This document shows positions 1-6,833 of a stretch of 23,622 nt of DNA, in pieces. Source of the stretch: Lysobacter_C sp966210725. GTDB taxonomy: Bacteria > Pseudomonadota > Gammaproteobacteria > Xanthomonadales > Xanthomonadaceae. Made by a program: the position numbers and the translations under genes. Where the stretch lies: assembly GCA_966210725.1 (NCBI GenBank), contig CBIHLN010000036.1, forward strand, positions 1 through 23,622, read 5' to 3'. A model generated the notes under the pieces. It did not search any database. It was not told the origin of the DNA and saw only the letters and a list, made by a program, of their open reading frames with translations. The stretch's first letter is position 1. Every line of letters begins with the position of its first letter.

Positions 1-30
1 CCCACCGCCCGCCCCGCCTGGAGTGATGAC

Positions 31-1239
31 ATGCTCTGGGCGCTGGCAGTGGCCGACACCGCGATCCTGCTGGTCGCCCCCGATGGCGGCCTGAACCACG
101 CCAACCAGCGTGCCCAGGCGCTCGCCGCGCAGCTGTACCCGGACGATGCTCACGCCGATGCCGCGCGACTGCTGGCCTGCGTGCCGGCGTCGGCATGGGA
201 GGTGGCCGGCCATGAGGGGCGCTGGATCGGCGAGGTCGAGACCCGCGACGCCTCGCGCGTGCTGGAGGTCAAGGTCTTCAGCAGCGTGCCCGGCCAGCCC
301 TGGCGCCGGTTCGTGGTCATGAGCGACGTCACCGAGCGCGCCGCGCGCGAGAGCGAGTTGCAGCGGCGCCATGACGAGCTGCAGCGCACCTACAGCCGCC
401 TGGCCGGCGCCCAGGAGCAGCTGCTGCAGTCCGAGAAGATGGCGTCGATCGGCCAGCTGGCCGCGGGCGTCGCGCACGAGATCAACAACCCGATCGGCTA
501 CGTGCACTCCAACCTGGGCACGCTGCAGGAGTACGTCGGGTCGTTGTTCGCCCTGGCGGAGGCGTACCAGTCGGCACTGGAATCGCCCGACCCGGTGGCA
601 CGACGGGACGAGATGCGCGCCATGCGCGAGCGGCTGGACCTGGACTTCATCACCGGCGACCTGCCGCAGCTGCTGGAGGAGTCGCGCGAGGGCATCGAGC
701 GCGTGACCAAGATCGTCCAGGACCTCAAGGAGTTCTCGCACGTCGGCCGCAACGAGCCGATGCGCCCGTCCGACCTGCTCAAGGGGCTGGAGTCCACGCT
801 CAACATCGTGTGGAACGACCTCAAGTACAAGGTGCGCGTGGAGAAGCACTACGGCGAACTGCCGCCCGTGGAGTGCCACCTCTCGGAGATCAACCAGGTC
901 TTCATGAACCTGCTGATCAACGCCGGCCAGGCCATCGAGGACCGCGGCACCATCCTGCTGGCCACCGGCGTGGACGGGGACGAGGCGTGGGTCAGCGTGG
1001 CCGACAGCGGCTGCGGCATCCCGGAGGACGTGCAGGCGCGCATCTTCGACCCGTTCTATACGACCAAGCCGATCGGCCGCGGCACGGGACTCGGCCTGGC
1101 GATCGCCTACCGCATCATCGCCAAGCACCACGGCCGGATCGAACTCAACAGCCGGCCCGGCGCGGGCAGCACGTTCCGCGTGGTGCTGCCGGTGCGCCAG
1201 CCGGTGGGCGATGCCGCATCGACGGCGACAGCCCTGTAG
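31..1239 (+). CDS. Soluble sensor histidine kinase (PAS-like, HisKA, HATPase)
   Basis: A 402-residue histidine kinase with no membrane segment, so it probably senses a cytoplasmic signal or partner. Residues about 5-100 look like a PAS domain, and 103-135 form a likely coiled coil. The phospho-acceptor is H149 in AHEINNP. The ATPase domain has the N box near N293/N297, the G1 box D325-x-G-x-G and the G2 box GTGLGLA (351-357). The reading frame is open to the window edge, but GGAG at 20-23 lies 7 bases before this ATG and another frame stops at 24-26 (TGATGA). I therefore read this as the true start of a gene coupled to an upstream one. The stop codon lies inside a REP palindrome. The convergent neighbour carries a receiver domain and could be a partner; that pairing is inference. 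Confidence 0.9.
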   Translation: MLWALAVADTAILLVAPDGGLNHANQRAQALAAQLYPDDAHADAARLLACVPASAWEVAGHEGRWIGEVETRDASRVLEVKVFSSVPGQPWRRFVVMSDVTERAARESELQRRHDELQRTYSRLAGAQEQLLQSEKMASIGQLAAGVAHEINNPIGYVHSNLGTLQEYVGSLFALAEAYQSALESPDPVARRDEMRAMRERLDLDFITGDLPQLLEESREGIERVTKIVQDLKEFSHVGRNEPMRPSDLLKGLESTLNIVWNDLKYKVRVEKHYGELPPVECHLSEINQVFMNLLINAGQAIEDRGTILLATGVDGDEAWVSVADSGCGIPEDVQARIFDPFYTTKPIGRGTGLGLAIAYRIIAKHHGRIELNSRPGAGSTFRVVLPVRQPVGDAASTATAL

Positions 1240-1386
1240 GCGCGGCCTCAGCCGCGACCGGTGGCGTTCGGTTCTTGTAGGAGCGACGTAAGTCGCGACC
1301 GCGCAACTCCGAATACCTGCGCGGGTCGCGACTTACGTCGCTCCTACACGTGTTGGAGAACCCATCGCGACTGAAGCCGCGCCTAC
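1236..1386. repeat. Nested cluster of four GTAG-headed REP palindromes
   Basis: Four REP-type palindromes fill the gap between two convergent genes. REP1 (1236-1259, plus) has stem CGCGGC-ctca-GCCGCG. REP2 (1276-1300, plus) has stem GCGAC-gtaa-GTCGC. REP3 (1324-1348) is the exact 25-base reverse complement of REP2. REP4 (1365-1386) is an imperfect reverse complement of REP1. The order is 1-2-2'-1', so the block can fold as one long cruciform. GTAG-headed palindromes of this sort are known in Stenotrophomonas and Xanthomonas and are thought to be mobilised by RAYT transposases. At the RNA level the cluster may serve as a bidirectional terminator or mRNA stabiliser; that is inference. Confidence 0.9.
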
Positions 1387-1402
1387 GACGGCACGGCGTC
1401 GG

Positions 1403-3139
1403 TCAGTACACCGCTTCACCCGCGGCGCGACGCTCCCACGTGCGGAAGGCGGTCTGGATGTGCTCGCGCAGTTCGTCGTCATTCCACGGCTTGGTGAGGA
1501 AGCGGTAGATCGCGCCGTGGTTGATGGCCTCGGTGATGGTGGCCAGGTCGGTGTAGCCCGACAGCACCATGCGGATCGTGTCGGGGTACAGGTCGCGCAC
1601 GCGGGCGAGGAACTCGGTGCCGCTCATGTCGGCCATGCGCTGGTCGGACACGATGACCTGCGCGCTGTTGCTGGCCAGCAGGTCGAACGCTTCGCTGACG
1701 CTGTTGGCGGTGAGGATGTTGTAGCCGTCGCGGCGGAACAGGCGCACCAGCGAGCGCAGCACGTTCTCCTCGTCGTCCAGCAGCAGGAGCGTGCGTTCCG
1801 GGCGGGTGGCGGCGAACGCACCGGGCAGCAGGAAACGCTTGCGCACCAGTTCGCCCATGTCCTCGGCCGGCAGCGGCTGGCTGAAGAGATACCCCTGGAA
1901 GAAGTCGCAATGGCTGCGGCGCAGGAAGCCCAGTTCGGCTTCGCTCTCCACGCCCTTGGCGGTGACCTTCATGCCCAGCTGGTGGCCCATCGCGATGATG
2001 CCGCGCACGATGGCGGCGCTGCGCGGGTCGCTGGCGACGTTGCGGATGAAGCTGCGGTCGATCTTCAGCCGGTCCAGCGGGTACTGCGCCAGCGCGGCGA
2101 AGCTCAGTCCGCCCAGGCCGAAGTCCTGCACCGTCAGCGTCGCGCCCAGCCCGCGCAGGCCCACCAGCGTGTCGTAGACCTGGTGGGCGTCCATCGCCAG
2201 CACGCTTTCGGACACCTCGAACTCCAGCGCATCGCCCGGCAGGTCGAAGCCGTGCAGCAGCTCTCCGATGCGGTCCACGCAGTCGGGCTGCGCCAGCAGA
2301 GCGCCCGAGAGGTGCACGGAAATGGACAGGTAGTCCAGGCCCTGGGCACGCCAGCGCGCGACCTGCGAAACCGCCGACTCGGCGACCCAGATGCCCAGGC
2401 GCGCCGACAGGCCGACGCGCTCGACCTCCTCCAGGAACCGGCTCGGCCGTAGCAGGCCGTGCCCGGACGCGTCCCAGCGAAGCAGCGCACCGAAGCCGCA
2501 CAGGCCGCCGTCGTGGGCGTTGATCAGCGGCTGGTAGAACAGCTTGAGTTCGCTGTTGTCCAGCGCCTCGACGAAGCGCTCGGCGAAGCCCTCGTTGCCG
2601 GCCGGGCGTTCGGGCATGGCCGTGTACAGGCCGATGCTGTTGAGGCCTTCCTCCTTGACCTGGCGCAATGCCTCTTCGGCCTTGGCCAGCAGCGCGGCGG
2701 CGTTCTGCGCGTGGTCGGGGAAAATCGCGATGCCGATGGAAAGCGTCATCGGCAGCGTATAGGGCGGGATCGACAGCGGAGTCTCGAACGCGTCGCGCAG
2801 CAGTTCGGCCAGCGCCGCGCCGTCGAGCTCTCCGGGGCGGTAGCCGATGCCCATGACGAACTCGTCGCTGCCCAGCCGCCACAGCCAGCCGTCGCGCGGC
2901 ATCGCCTTGCGCAGGCGCTGGGCGATCGCGGCCAACGCCTGGTCGCCGATCTCCTCGCCCATGTTGGTGTTGATCGACCGGAACATGTCCACGTCGATGT
3001 GCAGCAGCGCGATGCGGCGCTTGGTCGCGCCGGCGGCGGCAATGGCCGTGGAGAGGTTCGGGCCGTTGGCGCCCAGGCGGTAGAGCCCGGTGACCGGGTC
3101 GACCGCGATGTCGCCGTAATCGTCGTAACGCTGGACCAT
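1403..3139 (-). CDS. Degenerate GGDEF-EAL protein with C-terminal receiver domain
   Basis: A 578-residue cytoplasmic protein with a GGDEF domain (about 15-175), an EAL domain (about 185-435) and a CheY-type receiver (about 448-568). The GGDEF signature reads GSDEF (90-94), and no RxxD inhibitory site precedes it. In the EAL domain the signature Glu is Gly217 (GAL), the metal-binding Asn is His276, the first Asp of DDF is Gln338 and the AEGVE Glu is Lys395. E308, D339, K359 and Q415 remain. Phosphodiesterase activity is therefore very unlikely and cyclase activity doubtful. The receiver is intact, with D455/D456, phospho-acceptor D499, S527 and K550. It probably acts as a phosphorylation-controlled c-di-GMP effector or scaffold, FimX-like in principle but with the receiver at the other end. 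No strong ribosome-binding site precedes the ATG. Confidence 0.88.
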   Translation of the reverse strand: MVQRYDDYGDIAVDPVTGLYRLGANGPNLSTAIAAAGATKRRIALLHIDVDMFRSINTNMGEEIGDQALAAIAQRLRKAMPRDGWLWRLGSDEFVMGIGYRPGELDGAALAELLRDAFETPLSIPPYTLPMTLSIGIAIFPDHAQNAAALLAKAEEALRQVKEEGLNSIGLYTAMPERPAGNEGFAERFVEALDNSELKLFYQPLINAHDGGLCGFGALLRWDASGHGLLRPSRFLEEVERVGLSARLGIWVAESAVSQVARWRAQGLDYLSISVHLSGALLAQPDCVDRIGELLHGFDLPGDALEFEVSESVLAMDAHQVYDTLVGLRGLGATLTVQDFGLGGLSFAALAQYPLDRLKIDRSFIRNVASDPRSAAIVRGIIAMGHQLGMKVTAKGVESEAELGFLRRSHCDFFQGYLFSQPLPAEDMGELVRKRFLLPGAFAATRPERTLLLLDDEENVLRSLVRLFRRDGYNILTANSVSEAFDLLASNSAQVIVSDQRMADMSGTEFLARVRDLYPDTIRMVLSGYTDLATITEAINHGAIYRFLTKPWNDDELREHIQTAFRTWERRAAGEAVY

Positions 3140-3197
3140 GGGGTCAGCTTACCCGCGGGCGCGTCCGGTGGAGGCCGGCGCGCCGCGCGGTGCGCCG

Positions 3198-4613
3198 TTA
3201 CTCCCCGGCCGGCTTGGGGGCGCTGCCGAACCCGCCCTCGGCCGATGCGGCCAGGTAGGCGAACACGGCGTAGGCCGCGACGTTCTGGGCCAGCGCCTCC
3301 GGGTCGATCTTGTCGAAGGTGTCGTCGGGGGTGTGGTGCAGGTCGAAATAGTCGGTGCCGTCCTGCGCCAGCCACGCCCACGCCATGCCGCGCCCGGCGA
3401 ACGGGATCAGGTCCGGCCCCGGGCCGCCCTTGCCGGGCGCGTGTTCGATACCCAGCGGTGCCAGTGCGGCGGCGATCTGCACCTCGGCGGCGCGCGCGGA
3501 CTCCGGCGCACCGGTGGCGAAGGCATAGATGCGGCCGGCGCCAAAGTCGCTCTCGGCGGCGATGACGTGCCGGGTGAGGTCGGCCGCGTGCTTCTCGGCA
3601 TAGGCGCGACCGCCCAGCAGGCCCTGCTCTTCGTTGGCGAAGGCGACCACGCGGATGCTGCGCGCCGGGTGGCGGGGCAGGTCGCCGATCAGCTTGGCCG
3701 CGGCCATCGTGATGCCGACGCCGGCGGCGTCATCCACCGCGCCCGTGCCCAGATCCCACGAATCCAGATGCGCGCCGATCAGCACGACCTCCTCGGGTGT
3801 TTCCGAGCCGGTGATCTCGCCGATCACGTTGTGGGAAGTGGCTTCGCCGTCCCAGCCGCAATCAAGCGCGACACGCACGCGCTGCGGGCCAAGCGCCAGC
3901 AGGCGGCTCAATTGTTGCGCATCCGGGACCGACAGCGCGGCCGACGGGATCGGGGTCAGGCCTTCATCGAACCGCGTGATGCCGGTATGCGGCTGGCGGT
4001 GCGAGTCGGTGCCGGCCGAACGCATCAGGAAGCCGGCCGCGCCGGCACGGATCGCCGCCGACGGCCCCGCGCTGCGCACGCGCGAACCCGGGCCGTAGCC
4101 GCTGCCGTCGCGGGCGCGCTTCATCTCGTAATCGACGAACGCGATCTTGCCGGCCAGCGAGCCGGCGGGCGCGGCCTCCAGCGCCGCCAGGTCGGCAAAG
4201 CGCACCACCTCGCCCTCGACCGTGCCGCCCGGGCTGCCGCCCAGCGCGGTGAGGGTCAGCGGTTGCGCGTTGTCGCCCAGCACCTGCGCGGACTCGCCGC
4301 GGCGGATCCACTTCGGGAAGGTCACCGGCTCCAGCCAGACCTTGTCGAAGCCCAGTTCGCGGAACTTGGCCTCGGCCCACTTCACCGCGCGGGCGTCGGC
4401 CTCGCTGCCGGCCATGCGCGGGCCGACCTCGGTGGTGAGCGATTCGGTGACCTCGTAACCCAGGCGGCTGGCCAGCGCGGCCTCCCGCAATTGCGGCGCC
4501 ACGGCGAGCGCCTCGTCGGGGATCCGCGTCACGGACGTGTCCTGCGCGGCCACGCGGGCCGGCTGCAGGGCGATCAACAGGGTGGCGGCGGTTGCCCACA
4601 ACGGTGCACGCAT
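3198..4613 (-). CDS. Secreted M28-family metallopeptidase with PA-like insert
   Basis: A 471-residue zinc peptidase, probably an aminopeptidase acting in the periplasm or outside the cell. Residues 1-24 form a signal peptide ending near VAAQD. A PA-like domain spans about 120-255. The co-catalytic zinc ligands of family M28 are visible: H282 (AHLDSWD), D294 (AVDDAAG), E328/E329 (NEEQG), D356 (ESD) and H427 (HHTPDDT). The ATG at 4613 is chosen over an in-frame ATG 72 bases upstream because it begins the signal peptide and has GGAG 7 bases before it. The gene lies 58 bases downstream of the start of the GGDEF-EAL gene on the same strand, with no clear operon link. Confidence 0.9.
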   Translation of the reverse strand: MRAPLWATAATLLIALQPARVAAQDTSVTRIPDEALAVAPQLREAALASRLGYEVTESLTTEVGPRMAGSEADARAVKWAEAKFRELGFDKVWLEPVTFPKWIRRGESAQVLGDNAQPLTLTALGGSPGGTVEGEVVRFADLAALEAAPAGSLAGKIAFVDYEMKRARDGSGYGPGSRVRSAGPSAAIRAGAAGFLMRSAGTDSHRQPHTGITRFDEGLTPIPSAALSVPDAQQLSRLLALGPQRVRVALDCGWDGEATSHNVIGEITGSETPEEVVLIGAHLDSWDLGTGAVDDAAGVGITMAAAKLIGDLPRHPARSIRVVAFANEEQGLLGGRAYAEKHAADLTRHVIAAESDFGAGRIYAFATGAPESARAAEVQIAAALAPLGIEHAPGKGGPGPDLIPFAGRGMAWAWLAQDGTDYFDLHHTPDDTFDKIDPEALAQNVAAYAVFAYLAASAEGGFGSAPKPAGE

Positions 4614-4716
4614 GCGTGACTCCACGGCTGGAAAAGACGAAGCCGCGAGGGTAGCAACTCGCGGCTGGGTCATGGCGTGCCTCAAGTCACGCGGCGCGGC
4701 CTGCGACGCGGGCGCG

Positions 4717-5145
4717 TCACGGCGTGCGCGGCGGGTCCTGCCGGAGCGCGTCGCGGATTTCGCGCAGCAGCAGGATCTCCTCGCTGGGGCCGGCCGGCGC
4801 GGCGTCCTTGGGCGTGCGCACGCGGTTGTAGGTGCGCACGATCAGGAAGATCACGAAGGCGATCAACAGGAAGTCGATGACCGTCTGCAGGAACGCGCCG
4901 TACGTGATCACCGGCGCGGCAGCCTCCTGCGCGGCGGCGAGCGTGGCGTAGTCGTTGCCATCCAGCGGCACGAACAGCTGCGAGAAGTCCACGCCGCCCA
5001 TCGCCATGCCCACCAGCGGCATGATGATGCCGTCCACCAGCGCGGTGACGATCTTGCCGAACGCCGCGCCGATGACGACCGCGACCGCCAGGTCGAGCAC
5101 GTTGCCGCGCGCGATGAACGCCTTGAACTCGCTGACCATGCTCAT
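4717..5145 (-). CDS. mscL: Large-conductance mechanosensitive channel MscL
   Basis: A 142-residue inner-membrane channel that opens under membrane tension to release solutes during osmotic downshock; the family forms homopentamers. The N-terminal helix and first membrane segment carry the family signature (FKAFIARGNVLDLAVAVVIG). A periplasmic loop covers about 50-75. The second membrane segment (about 80-105) is followed by a charged cytoplasmic helix (EEILLLREIRDAL). The length matches the family, where E. coli MscL has 136 residues. GGAGG lies 6 bases before the first ATG; an alternative ATG two codons later is less well placed. It is probably transcribed alone. Confidence 0.96.
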   Translation of the reverse strand: MSMVSEFKAFIARGNVLDLAVAVVIGAAFGKIVTALVDGIIMPLVGMAMGGVDFSQLFVPLDGNDYATLAAAQEAAAPVITYGAFLQTVIDFLLIAFVIFLIVRTYNRVRTPKDAAPAGPSEEILLLREIRDALRQDPPRTP

Positions 5146-5259
5146 GGTGTGCCTCCGGTGTGGACTGCGGCGGACTATACCGCCGGGTCGTGGAGGCGAC
5201 GTCCCCGTGCTGGCCGCAACCGCGCCCAGGACAACGCGGTGGCGCGCGCACTCGCAGTG

Positions 5260-5967
5260 TCAGCCGCCGGTGATCTGCCCGCGCAACTCCACCACGCCAT
5301 CCAGCGACGCGATGAATGCATCGCCCGGTTGCAGCGGGCCCACGCCGGCGGGCGTGCCCATGAACACCAGGTCGCCGGCGCGCAGTGCGTAGAGGCGCGA
5401 GAGCTCGTGCAGGATCTCGGGCACGTCCCAGATGAGGTCGGCGAACGCGCCGTGCTGGCGGCGCTCGCCATTGACGTGGAGGGTGAGCGTGCGGGCGACG
5501 AGGTCGCCGACCTCGGCCGCGGGGACCAGTTCGCTCACCGGCGCCGCATTGTCGAAGGCCTTCCCTGTGTCCCACGGCAGGCCCTTGGCCTTGGCCGCGG
5601 CCTGCAGGTCACGGCGGGTGAGGTCCAGGCCGATGCCATAGGCGTACACGAGCGGTGCGGCGACCTTCGCATCGAGCACGCCCGGCGGTGCGTCCTGCCC
5701 CAGCGCGACGACCAGTTCGACCTCGTGGTGCAGGTCCTGCGTGCCGGGGGGGTAGGGCACGTCACCCCCCGTCACCACCGCGTCGGCCGGCTTGAGGAAG
5801 AACACCGGCTGGCCGCGATCGGCCTTGCTGGCCGGCGCCGTCGCGCCCATCTCGCGGGCGTGGTCGGCGAAGTTGCGGCCCACGCAGTACACGCGCCGGA
5901 CCGGGAAATGTCCGCCGCCGCGCACGGGAATGCGCACGGGCATCGGCGCCGGGATGACGTCGGCCAT
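5260..5967 (-). CDS. Fumarylacetoacetate hydrolase family (FAHD1/YcgM-like)
   Basis: A 235-residue enzyme of the FAH superfamily, single-domain type. Small members act as acylpyruvate hydrolases or oxaloacetate decarboxylases, but the substrate cannot be fixed here. The family core is present: a CVGRNFADHAREM start, a metal-binding LHHEVELV segment (E82 and E84), GIGLDLTRRD, KAFDNAAP, and a C-terminal VFMGTPAGVGPLQPGD. The ATG at 5967 has GAGGAG just upstream and begins the conserved region. A longer in-frame extension to 6108 is low-complexity and contains the duplicated hairpin at 5986-6031, so it is rejected. The next gene on this strand begins 79 bases beyond the start. Confidence 0.88.
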   Translation of the reverse strand: MADVIPAPMPVRIPVRGGGHFPVRRVYCVGRNFADHAREMGATAPASKADRGQPVFFLKPADAVVTGGDVPYPPGTQDLHHEVELVVALGQDAPPGVLDAKVAAPLVYAYGIGLDLTRRDLQAAAKAKGLPWDTGKAFDNAAPVSELVPAAEVGDLVARTLTLHVNGERRQHGAFADLIWDVPEILHELSRLYALRAGDLVFMGTPAGVGPLQPGDAFIASLDGVVELRGQITGG

Positions 5968-5985
5968 GAAAGCTCCTCGAACGGG

Positions 5986-6031
5986 TGCGCCGGCGTGGCC
6001 GGCGTTGGGGTGTGCGCCGGCATGGCCGGCG
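5986..6031 (-). repeat. Duplicated hairpin between two minus-strand genes
   Basis: Two 19-base copies (5986-6004 and 6013-6031) differ at one base and are spaced 27 bases apart. Each can form a 7-bp CGCCGGC/GCCGGCG stem with a 3-base loop. They lie between the stop of the small membrane protein and the start of the FAH-family gene. No U-tract follows, so they are not standard terminators. Confidence 0.7.
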
Positions 6032-6046
6032 ATGCAATGAAAGCGG

Positions 6047-6358
6047 TCAGTCGCGCGAGGCGCGGCGATCGCCCAGCGCGGCACGGTCGAGCACGCGGTA
6101 CTCGCCATCGACGACCTGGCGACCGGCGTCGCGCGCCACCGGCGTAGCGCGGCTGCGCCACAGCCTGTAGAGCAGGCCGGCGGCGATCATCGCCGCGCCG
6201 ACGACGACGCCGAACACCACCATGACCGCAAGCAGCGCCAGGCCCACCAGGCCGAACGCGATGCGCACCAACGGGTGGCGCGGCTTGCGCGGCTCGAAGG
6301 CGTGGCGGACGCGCGACTGGAACTGGGCGTGGTCGAAGCGGAAGGCGTGGGCGAACAT
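6047..6358 (-). CDS. Small hypothetical membrane protein
   Basis: I do not recognise this gene. It encodes about 103 residues. A basic N-terminal stretch rich in Phe, His and Arg (FAHAFRFDHAQFQSRVRHAF) is followed by one long hydrophobic region (about 35-68), enough for one or two membrane segments. The remaining tail is charged and ends in RDRAALGDRRASRD. I favour the ATG at 6358; a GTG at 6391 would add 11 residues. Neither has a clear ribosome-binding site. The FAH-family gene follows after 79 bases that contain a duplicated hairpin. The divergent Rieske gene begins 65 bases away, so the two share a promoter region. Confidence 0.6.
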   Translation of the reverse strand: MFAHAFRFDHAQFQSRVRHAFEPRKPRHPLVRIAFGLVGLALLAVMVVFGVVVGAAMIAAGLLYRLWRSRATPVARDAGRQVVDGEYRVLDRAALGDRRASRD

Positions 6359-6373
6359 GTCGTGCGGCGTGTC

Positions 6374-6379
6374 TACAAT
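6374..6379 (+). promoter_or_regulatory. Possible -10 box for the Rieske gene
   Basis: TACAAT stands about 45 bases before the Rieske ATG and is a good sigma-70 -10 match. No convincing -35 box is found 16-18 bases upstream, so this is tentative. Confidence 0.35.
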
Positions 6380-6423
6380 CCGGCGGGGCACCGAGTATCG
6401 CGATGCAGGCCAGCGAGGTTGTA

Positions 6424-6795
6424 ATGGATTCGTTAAATCGAAGTGAAGGCGCGGGGACGCGCGCGGCCCTGGTCACGCTCGATCGGCTGCCCGATGGCGG
6501 TTTCGCGGAAGTCGAAGCGGTGATCGACGGCGATGCCGAGTCGCTGGTGCTGTACCGCGACGGTGACGCCGTGCGCGCGTGGCTCAACATCTGTCCGCAT
6601 GCCGGTCGCCGGCTCGACTGGGCCCCCGGCCAGTTCCTCAAGAGCCGCGAGGGCCTGCTGGTGTGCGCCGCGCACGGCGCGAGTTTCCAGCTGGGCGATG
6701 GCGTCTGTGTCGCCGGCCCGTGCCGCGGAGAGGCGTTGCGCCCGGTGCCGGTCAACGTGCGCGATGGCGCGGTGTGGCTGGCAGCCGCGACGTAG
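6424..6795 (+). CDS. Stand-alone Rieske [2Fe-2S] protein
   Basis: A 123-residue Rieske-fold iron-sulfur protein. Cluster ligands are C57-x-H59 (ICPHAG) and C81-x-x-H84 (CAAHG), followed by GDGVCVAGPC and an LRPVPV strand. No membrane anchor or oxygenase domain is present, so it resembles ferredoxin-like Rieske proteins that pass electrons or act as an accessory subunit; the partner is unknown. The ATG at 6424 has GAGG five bases upstream and is preferred to an ATG 21 bases earlier. The gene is flanked by a divergent small membrane protein and a convergent SLC13 transporter whose stop is 38 bases away. No catabolic oxygenase genes are nearby. Confidence 0.87.
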   Translation: MDSLNRSEGAGTRAALVTLDRLPDGGFAEVEAVIDGDAESLVLYRDGDAVRAWLNICPHAGRRLDWAPGQFLKSREGLLVCAAHGASFQLGDGVCVAGPCRGEALRPVPVNVRDGAVWLAAAT

Positions 6796-6833
6796 CGGGG
6801 CTGCGGACTCCAGGTCCAAGGGCAATCCGGGTT

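Noticed and set aside
1460..2452. Long open frame antisense to the GGDEF-EAL gene
   Set aside because: Low-complexity His/Gln/Arg-rich product typical of a shadow frame in high-GC DNA; the minus-strand protein has clear domains.
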